Of a stretch of 64,000 nt of DNA, positions 24,186 to 31,962 are shown in pieces. The first letter of the stretch is position 1; each line of letters starts with the position of its first letter. Location of the stretch: NCBI GenBank assembly GCA_028692275.1, contig JAQUXR010000009.1, positions 1-64,000 of the forward strand, read 5' to 3'. The position numbers and the translations under genes were made by a program. Source of the DNA: Frisingicoccus sp009929615 (lineage in GTDB: Bacteria; Bacillota; Clostridia; Lachnospirales; Lachnospiraceae). Under the pieces are notes generated by a model. The model was given only the letters and a program-made list of their open reading frames with translations, was not told where the DNA came from and made no database searches.

Positions 24186-25007
24186 ATGAGTAAGACAATA
24201 TTTGTTCTTTTGGATGCCTGCGGATATGAGGCAGCGACGGAGTATTTAGGATACCTAGAACATATGGTGGACTGTGAACTGGCGGCTAAATATAAAGTCC
24301 GGGGCGAATTGCCATCCATGTCAAGGCCGATGTATGAAACTGTTCTGACAGGGGTTCCATCCCATGTGCATGGTATTACCTGCAATGAAGTGATTCGGCT
24401 GTCAAATCAGAAAAGCATCTTTTCTATATGTAAAGATGCCGGATTATCAACGGGAGCAGCAGCTTATTCCTGGATAAGCGAATTATATAACCGGGCACCT
24501 TTTAATAAATATGAGGACCGGATTCAATTGACACCAGGTAAGGGGCTCATTGATTATGGCGTTTTTTATTGGGATGATGATTATGTGGATTCCCACTTAT
24601 TTATGGATGGAGAATTTATTCGAAAAACCTATCAGCCGGATTTTATGATGTATCATCCGATGAGCATTGATGTATCCGGACATGCCTTTGGCTCAGACAG
24701 CAGAGAGTATGCGGGGAATGTGGCATCAATGGGTTATTTGATAGCAGATTTAGTTCCGGGATGGCTGGAAGATGGATATCAGATTGTTATTTCTGCTGAC
24801 CATGGCATGGATAATAAGGGCCTTCACTGTGGAATAACAGATAGCCAGCGAAATGTTCCACTGTACATATTCAGCCCGCTTGTTGAAAATGGACATTTTG
24901 AAGAAACACCTGTCAGCCAGTTGAATATGGCACCATTGCTTTGCCATCTGCTAGGGATTCCTGCAAGTAAAGATATGATAGAATTAAAAGAAATTCATTT
25001 TAAATAA
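24186..25007 (+). CDS. Alkaline-phosphatase-superfamily phosphodiesterase/nucleotide pyrophosphatase
   Basis: A 273-aa protein of the type I phosphodiesterase / nucleotide pyrophosphatase group (PF01663). Visible are the N-terminal metal-binding VLLDACG, the nucleophile region ETVLTGVPSHVHGI, then DVSGHAFGSDS and SADHGMDNKG with the C-terminal metal ligands. There is no signal peptide, so it should act in the cytoplasm on a phosphoester or phosphonate-type substrate. It is last in the four-gene operon with the CofE-like and dehydrogenase genes. Together with the phased-repeat promoter this suggests a link to phosphate metabolism (inference). Confidence 0.82.
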   Translation: MSKTIFVLLDACGYEAATEYLGYLEHMVDCELAAKYKVRGELPSMSRPMYETVLTGVPSHVHGITCNEVIRLSNQKSIFSICKDAGLSTGAAAYSWISELYNRAPFNKYEDRIQLTPGKGLIDYGVFYWDDDYVDSHLFMDGEFIRKTYQPDFMMYHPMSIDVSGHAFGSDSREYAGNVASMGYLIADLVPGWLEDGYQIVISADHGMDNKGLHCGITDSQRNVPLYIFSPLVENGHFEETPVSQLNMAPLLCHLLGIPASKDMIELKEIHFK

Positions 25008-25047
25008 AAAAAACAGATACGCAGTTTTCCTGTGTATCTGTTTTTTT
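25005..25047. terminator. bidirectional terminator
   Basis: A stem AAACAGATAC..CAG/CTG..GTATCTGTTT with flanking A- and T-runs, lying between the convergent phosphodiesterase and alanine-symporter genes. Confidence 0.88.
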
Positions 25048-25060
25048 GTGTCATAAAAGT

Positions 25061-26557
25061 CTATTCAGCACCTTCACGAACAAGTTTTTCATGTTCTTCC
25101 TGAATTTCAGGGAACATGGATAGCATCGGTTTAATATCTTTTCCGTGGATTTTACGGTCCACATAGTTTTTCGTACATCGCATAACCAGAGGCGAAAGGG
25201 CCAGGACACCTATTAAGTTAGGAATCATCATAAGGCCATTAAAGGTATCCGAAATATCCCATGCCAACTGGGCTTCCATAACAGAACCAGCCAGAACGAT
25301 AATACAGAAAACAATCCGGTAAACAAGTGTGGAATCCGGTCCAAACAGATATTCACAGGCTTTAGAACCATAATGACTCCAGCCAAGCACTGTGGAATAG
25401 GCAAAAAGTAAAATGGCAATAGCAATAAAGGCTGAGCCTGCCTGACCGAAAGTCTGGCCGAAAGCATAACCCATCAAAGAACTGGAACCGATTTCTGCGG
25501 CTTCACTTGTTAGAAGACCGGTCTCCAAATCGACACCACCGGAACTTAAAAGCGTCACTGCGGTCAGGGTGCATACGATGATGGTATCAGCGAAAACTTC
25601 GAAAATTCCCCACATACCCTGGCGGACAGGTTCTTTAACATTGGAGTTGGAGTGAACCATAACAGAAGAACCAAGACCAGCTTCGTTGGAGAAGACACCA
25701 CGCTTCATACCCATTTTCATGGCCTGGGCAATACCTGCACCGACGATACCGCCAGCAGCAGATTTTAAGGCAAATGCACCTTTAAAAATGGATACGAATA
25801 CAGCAGGGACAGCACTGACATTCATAAAAATAATAATCAGGGCACCTACAACGTAAAGAATTACCATAAAAGGAACGATTTTTTCTGTCACAGCAGCAAC
25901 TCGTTTTAATCCACCAATAATAACAATACCAACTGCGAAAAACAGGAAAATACCAACCGCAATATTTGGAATACCAAAAGCGGAATGTACATTACTCACC
26001 ATACTGTTTACCTGGCTCATATTGCCGATACCAAAGGAGGCAAGGAGACAGAAGCAGGCAAATAAAAATGCGAGAGCGGTTCCGATGATATGAAAGCCTT
26101 TTTTTGATCCAAGACCATCGCGGAGATAGTACATGGCTCCACCGCTCCACTCACCTTTAGAGTTTTTATGACGGTAAAGGATACCGAGAACGTTTTCGGA
26201 AAAGTTGGTCATCATACCAAAAAAGGCAATAATCCACATCCAGAAAACGGCACCGGGACCGCCAACGGCGATAGCACCGGCAACACCGACAATATTTCCG
26301 GTACCAACGGTGGCCGCTAAAGCCGTACATAAAGACTGGAACTGGGAAATGGAGCGGTCTTTCGTGTGTTGGGTGACCTGTTTATCACCGAAAATAGCAC
26401 CAATGGTATTTTTCATCCAATGGCCGAAATGTCCTAACTGGAAAAAACGTGTCAGAACAGTCATAAGAACACCGACAAATCCAAGAAGAATTAATGCCGG
26501 CCAGCCCCATACGAGGTTATTAATCAGGCTGTTGATGTTTGTGATTGTTTCAATCAT
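25061..26557 (-). CDS. Alanine/glycine:cation symporter (AGCS family)
   Basis: A 498-aa membrane protein with about 11 helices that imports alanine or glycine with Na+ or H+. Family signatures include TRFFQLGHFGHW, ALAATVGTGNIVGVAGAIA, GGPGAVFWMWI and MKMGMKRGVFSNEAGLGSS. ATG 26557 follows AAAGGTGG on the minus strand. An apparent promoter (26645-26674) lies upstream of the hairpin at 26582-26629, so that hairpin may also sit in the leader of this gene. Confidence 0.93.
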   Translation of the reverse strand: MIETITNINSLINNLVWGWPALILLGFVGVLMTVLTRFFQLGHFGHWMKNTIGAIFGDKQVTQHTKDRSISQFQSLCTALAATVGTGNIVGVAGAIAVGGPGAVFWMWIIAFFGMMTNFSENVLGILYRHKNSKGEWSGGAMYYLRDGLGSKKGFHIIGTALAFLFACFCLLASFGIGNMSQVNSMVSNVHSAFGIPNIAVGIFLFFAVGIVIIGGLKRVAAVTEKIVPFMVILYVVGALIIIFMNVSAVPAVFVSIFKGAFALKSAAGGIVGAGIAQAMKMGMKRGVFSNEAGLGSSVMVHSNSNVKEPVRQGMWGIFEVFADTIIVCTLTAVTLLSSGGVDLETGLLTSEAAEIGSSSLMGYAFGQTFGQAGSAFIAIAILLFAYSTVLGWSHYGSKACEYLFGPDSTLVYRIVFCIIVLAGSVMEAQLAWDISDTFNGLMMIPNLIGVLALSPLVMRCTKNYVDRKIHGKDIKPMLSMFPEIQEEHEKLVREGAE

Positions 26558-26581
26558 AGTAGTAAGTCCACCTTTCTAAAA

Positions 26582-26629
26582 AAATAAAGGCGTGCAAGGG
26601 GGTCAAATAGAACCAGCCTGCACGCCTTT
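26582..26629 (-). terminator. terminator of upp, possibly also a leader hairpin of the AGCS gene
   Basis: On the minus strand AAAGGCGTGCA pairs with TGCACGCCTTT across a ~25-nt loop, followed by ATTTTTTT and then directly by the ribosome binding site of the symporter. The natural reading is the upp terminator. Confidence 0.82.
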
Positions 26630-26644
26630 GTGAGCTTTTAAAAT

Positions 26645-26674
26645 AGTATACTGTATGATTGTATATAAATGCAA
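26645..26674 (-). promoter_or_regulatory. candidate promoter of the AGCS gene upstream of the hairpin
   Basis: On the minus strand TTGCAT (26669-26674), an 18-bp spacer and TATACT (26645-26650). The -35 is weak. If used, the transcript starts near 26638 and carries the terminator-like hairpin in its 5' leader. Confidence 0.4.
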
Positions 26675-26707
26675 GAGAAATTTAAAAAAAATTACAAATT
26701 TCACCAA

Positions 26708-27340
26708 TTATCGCGTTCCGAAAATTCGGTCGCCGGCATCACCGAGACCTGGACAGATATAAGCTTTTTCATTCAGCTCTCTGTCTAAATGTCCGCAATA
26801 GACAGGAACATCCGGATGATGCTCAGTGAAATATTTAAGACCTTCCGGTGCAGCGATGATGCACATAAATTTAATATGTTTACCACCGTGGGCTTTGATA
26901 AAATCTACTGCAGTTACGGCAGAACCACCGGTCGCCAGCATCGGGTCCAGAAGAATAATGGTACGTTGGTCGATAGGGGCAGGCAGTTTACAGAAGTATT
27001 CGTGAGGTTCATGGGTTTCTTCGTCACGATACATTCCTATATGTCCGATTTTCGCTGAAGGAACTAAGGTTGTCATGCCATTTACCATGCCAAGACCGGC
27101 ACGTAAAATAGGGACAATAGCCAGTTTCTTTCCGGCAACCATAGGTGAATAACAGGTTTCAATCGGTGTCTTAATCTCTACATCTTCAAGGGGCAGATCC
27201 CGCAATGCTTCATAACCCATCAGAACTGTAATTTCTTCAACAAGCTGACGAAATTCATTCGTTCCGGTGTTCTCATCTCTGAGCATGGAAATTTTATGCT
27301 GGATTAACGGGTGCTCCATAATAAAAATATTTTCTTTCAT
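26708..27340 (-). CDS. upp: Uracil phosphoribosyltransferase
   Basis: Salvages uracil with PRPP to UMP. The 210-aa product has the N-terminus EHPLIQHK, PILRAGLGM, the PRPP loop LLDPMLATGGSA and the C-terminal PGLGDAGDRIFGT that forms the uracil site. ATG 27340 gives the usual family length (~209 aa) and lies six bases after AAGGAG; an ATG one codon upstream (27343) and a GTG at 27355 are less well spaced. Monocistronic, divergent from the VTC gene. Confidence 0.95.
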   Translation of the reverse strand: MKENIFIMEHPLIQHKISMLRDENTGTNEFRQLVEEITVLMGYEALRDLPLEDVEIKTPIETCYSPMVAGKKLAIVPILRAGLGMVNGMTTLVPSAKIGHIGMYRDEETHEPHEYFCKLPAPIDQRTIILLDPMLATGGSAVTAVDFIKAHGGKHIKFMCIIAAPEGLKYFTEHHPDVPVYCGHLDRELNEKAYICPGLGDAGDRIFGTR

Positions 27341-27410
27341 CATATTCTCCTTCACTCCGTCTTTTCATTTATTTTAACATAGAATTATAAGAAATTCCAT
27401 AGGCCGCTTT

Positions 27411-27488
27411 TTTACACAAATTTTACACAGTTTCTTCAAGGCTCCTTCACAAATTGACCATTTTTCTTTCATATTTTCATGGCATAAT
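27411..27488 (+). promoter_or_regulatory. phased-hexamer (Pho-box-like) promoter of the VTC operon
   Basis: Six hexamers ending in CA recur every 11 bp: TTTACA (27411), TTTACA (27422), TCTTCA (27433), CCTTCA (27444), TGACCA (27455) and CTTTCA (27466). An extended -10 TGGCATAAT follows (27480-27488). The 6+5 direct-repeat format matches Gram-positive PhoP boxes and suits a polyphosphate gene. The site at 21997-22052 has the same phasing. Confidence 0.62.
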
Positions 27489-27528
27489 CAAATGCATATT
27501 AAGAAAAATGTAAGGAAAGAGGCGACTT

Positions 27529-28251
27529 ATGGAAAAGATTCAGGAAGTATTCAAGCGATACGAGAAAAAATATCTCCTGACGGATGAGCAGTATAAAGCA
27601 CTGCAAAAGGTGGTGGGCAACAGGCTCATATTGGATGAATTTGGAAAGCATACGATTTGCAATATTTATTTTGATACGCCGAATTATGAATTGATTCGGA
27701 CATCTATTGAGAAGCCACATTATAAAGAAAAACTTCGCCTGAGGAGTTATGGTGTTCCGAAGGTGTATAGTCAGGTATTTATTGAATTGAAAAAGAAATT
27801 TGATGGTATCGTATATAAGCGTCGGGTACCAATGTGTCTGGCAGATGCCGAAAAGTATCTTTATGAAGGGCGAAGACCGTCGGAAACCTCTCAGATTATT
27901 CAGGAAGTCGATTGGTTTGTAAAATTCTATCAGCCGAAACCGACAGTTTTTCTGGGGTATGACAGGATGGCCTATTTTGGACGGGAACAGGAAGAATTTC
28001 GGGTGACTTTTGATACGAATATCCGTTATAGAGAGGAAAAACTTCATCTGGCAGAGGGAGATGCGGGCGAATTGTTGATGAAGGATGGAACTGTTTTGAT
28101 GGAAGTAAAAATACCAGACAGCATGCCTTTCTGGTTTGGTCATATTTTATCGGATTTGGGGATTTTCCCAATTTCATTTTCAAAGTACGGGGATTATTAT
28201 AAGCAGAATGTGACGCATTTGTTTGAGGAGGGTATTTTGTATGCTGGATAG
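27529..28251 (+). CDS. VTC-domain protein, probable polyphosphate polymerase
   Basis: A 240-aa soluble protein of the VTC domain family (PF09359). In yeast Vtc4 this fold polymerises ATP gamma-phosphate into polyphosphate inside a basic tunnel. Basic tunnel motifs are present: YEKKYLL at the N-terminus, YKEKLRLRSYG, VFIELKKKFDGIVYKRR, GYDRMAYFG, FRVTFDTNIRYR and a C-terminal LMEVKIPDSMPFW. It overlaps the DUF4956 gene by 11 bases. That partner supplies the membrane segments that eukaryotic VTC complexes carry, so the two may work together (inference). The start follows AAGGAAAGAGG. Confidence 0.85.
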   Translation: MEKIQEVFKRYEKKYLLTDEQYKALQKVVGNRLILDEFGKHTICNIYFDTPNYELIRTSIEKPHYKEKLRLRSYGVPKVYSQVFIELKKKFDGIVYKRRVPMCLADAEKYLYEGRRPSETSQIIQEVDWFVKFYQPKPTVFLGYDRMAYFGREQEEFRVTFDTNIRYREEKLHLAEGDAGELLMKDGTVLMEVKIPDSMPFWFGHILSDLGIFPISFSKYGDYYKQNVTHLFEEGILYAG

Positions 28252-28915
28252 TATTTTATCGTTATCAACGGCGGGGCTGACGGTGCCGGAATTTGTATTT
28301 TGTACGGTGTTTTCTATTATTTTTGGTGTCATTATTGCAGTGGTGCATATGTATAAAAATAATTATTCGAGAAATTTTATTTTAACATTAATATTGCTGC
28401 CGATTATCGTGCAGACGGTCATTATGCTGGTAAATGGCAATCTTGGAACAGGTGTGGCTGTCGCAGGAGCTTTCAGTCTGGTACGTTTTCGTTCGGTACC
28501 GGGAAATTCGAGAGAGATTGCCAGCATATTTCTTGCAATGGCCGTAGGACTGGCAACGGGTATGGGATATGTTGCAATTGGCGGCATGCTCGTGGTGGTT
28601 ATCAGTATCGTCATGCTCATTGTGGCAAATCTTCCGGTAGATAAGAAGAGTCAGTGCATAAGAGATTTAAAGATTACGATTCCGGAAAATTTGGATTATG
28701 AAGGTATTTTTGATGACCTTTTTTCGGAATATACGGCTCGGAACGAACTGCTTCGGGTAAAAACCGTGAATATGGGAAGTCTTTATGAACTTCATTATCA
28801 TGTTATGATGCGAGGCGATAAAAGCGAGAAGAAATTTCTGGATGAATTAAGATGCCGGAATGGCAATTTAACAATTGTATGCGGCAGGGTGCCTGAAGAA
28901 CGGGAATCCTTATAG
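28241..28915 (+). CDS. DUF4956 membrane protein
   Basis: A 224-aa protein with about four N-terminal transmembrane helices (residues ~10-140) and a soluble C-terminal domain. The central GAFSLVRFRSVPGNSREIA and GLATGMGYVAIGG are hallmarks of DUF4956, a family commonly found beside VTC-domain genes. ATG 28241 follows GAGGAGGG; an upstream TTG at 28223 is inside that binding site. It may anchor the polymerase or act as a polyphosphate channel, by analogy with the membrane domain of the yeast VTC complex; this is not shown. Confidence 0.85.
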   Translation: MLDSILSLSTAGLTVPEFVFCTVFSIIFGVIIAVVHMYKNNYSRNFILTLILLPIIVQTVIMLVNGNLGTGVAVAGAFSLVRFRSVPGNSREIASIFLAMAVGLATGMGYVAIGGMLVVVISIVMLIVANLPVDKKSQCIRDLKITIPENLDYEGIFDDLFSEYTARNELLRVKTVNMGSLYELHYHVMMRGDKSEKKFLDELRCRNGNLTIVCGRVPEERESL

Positions 28916-28933
28916 AATGGAAGGGGCAATTAT

Positions 28934-30811
28934 ATGAAACGAAGTAAAATAGGTGTTGTAGTGCTGACAGGAACGATGATTTTATCGTTGCTTGGCGGTT
29001 GCAGTTCAAGGACAGAAAGCAGCGACGAAGGCCGGGTTACAGAAACCGGAATTATTACAGAGGATACTTCAGAAACCGCGGCCGCTGTCATAGAAACAAC
29101 TTCTGCAGCGATGACAGGGGATTATGATGAAGAGGACCTGGATGACAGCTGGTCTGAGGCGAATGCAACAAAAATCGAATGCAAAGAGGATTCGATAACG
29201 GTTACAGGAAATGGTGCTCAGGCAGAGCAGTCCGTTGTGAAAATTACTCAGGCAGGAACTTATGTTATCAGTGGAACTTTGAAGGATGGGCAGATTCAGG
29301 TGGATGCAGATAAAGAGGACATGGTACATATTATTTTAAATGGTATCACAGCCAGCTCAAGTACAAGTTCTGTGATTAATGGGATACAGAGTGAGAAAAT
29401 CATTCTGACTCTGGCAGAAGGAACAACAAATACGTTTAGCGACGGAGCATCCTATGTGTATGAAGATGATACAACAGATGAACCGAATGCCTGCATTTTC
29501 AGCAAGGATGATATTTCGATTAATGGAAAAGGCACGCTGATTGTCACTGGAAATTACGAGGACGGTATCCGCAGTAAGGACGATTTGAAAATCGTAGATG
29601 GTATTCTTGATGTTACTGCCTTACAGAATGGAATTAAAGGAAAAGATTCAGTAAGCATTAAAGATGGAGAAATTCAGATTAATGCGGGTACAGATGGAAT
29701 TAAATCGAACAATGCAGAGGAAACAGATAAGGGTTATGTCATTTTAGATGGAGGCACTTATAATATTACAGCTTCCCAGGATGGTGTGCAGGCTGAAACA
29801 GTGCTTCAAATCAATGGAGGATCGGGCAATATTACAACCGGTGGGGGCAGTGCCAATGCAAGTTATGACACCAGCGGTCAGGTCAATGAAAACTGGGGAC
29901 AGTGGGGCGGCGAAAAGCCTGCTGCAACCACAGAGGAAACCGAATCAGATAGTGCAAAGGCTTTAAAAGCAGGGACAGCCCTTTATTTAAATGGTGGCGA
30001 ATTTACCATAGATTCTTCCGATGATAGTGTTCATTGTAATGGAGATGTTGAAATTCAAGGTGGAATATTTACCATGGATTCCGGAGATGATGGTATCCAT
30101 GCCGATAATCAGCTTTTGATTAGAGATGGCATGATTACTATTAACAAGTCTTATGAGGGCCTGGAAGGACTGACAGTTGAAATTCAAGGCGGAAATATGG
30201 ATATAACAGTTGCCGATGATGGTGTAAACTCTGCCGGTGGTACAGATACAGCGATGGAGGGTCGATCGGGAGAAAATGGTTTCGCTTCGGGAAGTGACAG
30301 CTGGGTACGTATCAGTGGTGGAGAATTGTATGTCAATGCTACCGGAGATGGCCTGGATTCAAATGGAAATCTTTACGTGGAGGGCGGTGTTATTACTGTA
30401 GAAGGCCCGGAAAATTCAGGTAATGGTACGCTGGATTATGGTGGCACAGCAGAGATTACAGGTGGTACCTTCATAGGTGTGGGCAACTCAGGAATGGCTA
30501 TGGGCTTCAGTGATTCTTCAAGCCAGTATTCTGCAGTGGTGGTTTCTGATGGAAATATGGTAGCAGGAACATCTGTAACTGTCAATGACAGCACGGGTAA
30601 AGAGCTCTTCAGTCTGACACCGAAAAAATCCTATAACTGTATCCAGATTAGTTCTTCAGAGCTGGTATCCGGTGAAACATATCAGATAACCTATGGAGAT
30701 GGAACAACTGCAGAAGTAACCCTGGACGGCATTGCAACATGGAGTGGCAGCGGTGCCGGCGGCATGGGAGGAATGACCAAAGGAGGTATGGGCGGCGGTC
30801 CGGGTCATTGA
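28934..30811 (+). CDS. Lipoprotein with beta-helix carbohydrate-binding (Cthe_2159-like) domain
   Basis: A 625-aa exported lipoprotein. The signal peptide ends in the lipobox LLGGC (Cys ~23), followed by a Ser/Thr/Glu-rich linker. From about residue 75 it is a ladder of short beta-strand repeats with recurring GIKSNN, DGIHAD, SVHCNGDVEI and GLDSNGNL turns rich in Asp and Gly. This resembles the calcium-binding parallel beta-helix family PF14262, whose Clostridium thermocellum member Cthe_2159 binds polysaccharides. The C-terminus is a Gly/Met-rich tail. It is third in the VTC-DUF4956 operon. Its role there is unknown; cell-surface binding of a polyanion is one possibility. Confidence 0.82.
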   Translation: MKRSKIGVVVLTGTMILSLLGGCSSRTESSDEGRVTETGIITEDTSETAAAVIETTSAAMTGDYDEEDLDDSWSEANATKIECKEDSITVTGNGAQAEQSVVKITQAGTYVISGTLKDGQIQVDADKEDMVHIILNGITASSSTSSVINGIQSEKIILTLAEGTTNTFSDGASYVYEDDTTDEPNACIFSKDDISINGKGTLIVTGNYEDGIRSKDDLKIVDGILDVTALQNGIKGKDSVSIKDGEIQINAGTDGIKSNNAEETDKGYVILDGGTYNITASQDGVQAETVLQINGGSGNITTGGGSANASYDTSGQVNENWGQWGGEKPAATTEETESDSAKALKAGTALYLNGGEFTIDSSDDSVHCNGDVEIQGGIFTMDSGDDGIHADNQLLIRDGMITINKSYEGLEGLTVEIQGGNMDITVADDGVNSAGGTDTAMEGRSGENGFASGSDSWVRISGGELYVNATGDGLDSNGNLYVEGGVITVEGPENSGNGTLDYGGTAEITGGTFIGVGNSGMAMGFSDSSSQYSAVVVSDGNMVAGTSVTVNDSTGKELFSLTPKKSYNCIQISSSELVSGETYQITYGDGTTAEVTLDGIATWSGSGAGGMGGMTKGGMGGGPGH

Positions 30812-30873
30812 CAGAAATTTTCAGATTCAATATAATGAATGTAACATTTTATATATTTGGGGAAGGGGAACCT

Positions 30874-31383
30874 ATGTCAGAAAAAACATTTTTTATTGCG
30901 GATACCCATTTTGGGCACGAAGCAATGATTCGATTTGAAAATCGGCCCTTTGAGAATACGGCGGATATGGAAGCAAAGCTTATTCAAAACTGGAATGAAA
31001 CGGTGGGAGAAGAGGACCGGGTTTTTGTCTTGGGAGATTTTGCATTTGGAGATAAGGAAGAAGTCACCAGATTGTGCCAGGCATTAAACGGAAAAAAAAC
31101 ACTGGTCCTCGGCAATCACGACCATCAGTCACCGGAATGGTACCGAAGCTGTGGGTTTGACGAGGCCAGTGCATGGCCAATCATTATAGAAGGATTCTGG
31201 ATATTATCCCATGAACCTTTATATATTAATGCGAATATGCCCTATGCGAATATCTACGGGCATGTCCATAGTAATCCAACATACAAGGATTATTGCAGCC
31301 AGTCCATCTGCGTCTGTGTTGAGCGGATAGATTACCGGCCGGTAAATTTTGAAGAAATTAAAGCAAAGGTACTCGGTGCCTAA
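30874..31383 (+). CDS. Calcineurin-like metallophosphoesterase
   Basis: A 169-aa protein with the complete metallophosphoesterase motif series: IADTHFGHE (DxH), GDFAFGD (GDxx), LVLGNHD (GNHD), ILSHEPL and IYGHVHSN (GHxH). Members of this small phage-and-bacterial type hydrolyse phosphodiesters or phosphomonoesters; the substrate is unknown. ATG 30874 follows GGGGAAGGGGAA; the open frame extends much further upstream, but that part overlaps the lipoprotein gene and is not coding. It lies 62 bases after the lipoprotein gene, possibly in the same transcript, and meets the next gene tail to tail with a 4-base overlap. Confidence 0.88.
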   Translation: MSEKTFFIADTHFGHEAMIRFENRPFENTADMEAKLIQNWNETVGEEDRVFVLGDFAFGDKEEVTRLCQALNGKKTLVLGNHDHQSPEWYRSCGFDEASAWPIIIEGFWILSHEPLYINANMPYANIYGHVHSNPTYKDYCSQSICVCVERIDYRPVNFEEIKAKVLGA

Positions 31384-31796
31384 GCTTCTGTTTTAGAATC
31401 ATCCTCTGGTTTTACAGACTCTGTTTTCGGACGAGCCTTGGAAGTGGAGGATGGTTTTTTTGCATCCTTGTTTTCATCGACGAGTTCACGTGCGACCATG
31501 AAAGGATGCTGTTTCCGGTACATACGCTCCTGGCTTGCTTTTATCTTAGCTTCGTGAGCACGTTCCTTCGCTTCATATTCCGGGCTGCCGGGTTTTGGTT
31601 CGCCGGATTTTTCACGGTAAGCCATAAAGAACATAACGGCAGATAAAAGGCAGATAGCCATACCTCCCGGATGTCCGTTGGTGGTTATATATCTATAGAG
31701 TAATATAATACCAAGAACTGAACAGACAATAGCAAGAATCTTTAATGTCATCAGCCATTGTTCATGTCTTTTTAATTTCATTTGTGTATCATCCAT
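31380..31796 (-). CDS. Hypothetical membrane protein
   Basis: A 138-aa protein with two predicted transmembrane helices (residues ~17-36 and ~43-60) and a long charged, Lys/Glu-rich cytoplasmic tail ending in Ser/Thr/Pro-rich sequence. I do not recognise the family. A promoter TTGAAG-17-TATAAT precedes it on the minus strand. Confidence 0.7.
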   Translation of the reverse strand: MDDTQMKLKRHEQWLMTLKILAIVCSVLGIILLYRYITTNGHPGGMAICLLSAVMFFMAYREKSGEPKPGSPEYEAKERAHEAKIKASQERMYRKQHPFMVARELVDENKDAKKPSSTSKARPKTESVKPEDDSKTEA

Positions 31797-31829
31797 ATAT
31801 TAAACCTACTTTCTTAAGCGTTACCTAAT

Positions 31830-31858
31830 ATTATAAGCTATAAAGGGGAAATCTTCAA
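31830..31858 (-). promoter_or_regulatory. promoter of the hypothetical membrane protein
   Basis: On the minus strand TTGAAG (31853-31858), a 17-bp spacer and TATAAT (31830-31835). Confidence 0.65.
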
Positions 31859-31962
31859 TAGATAAATTTTTGACAAGTCCTTTTATGAGGTATTCCATGT
31901 ATTCATTTAATGTGGTAAAATGTTGGCAAAGGACAGGAATTTTTAGAAAAGAGGTAGGGCGG

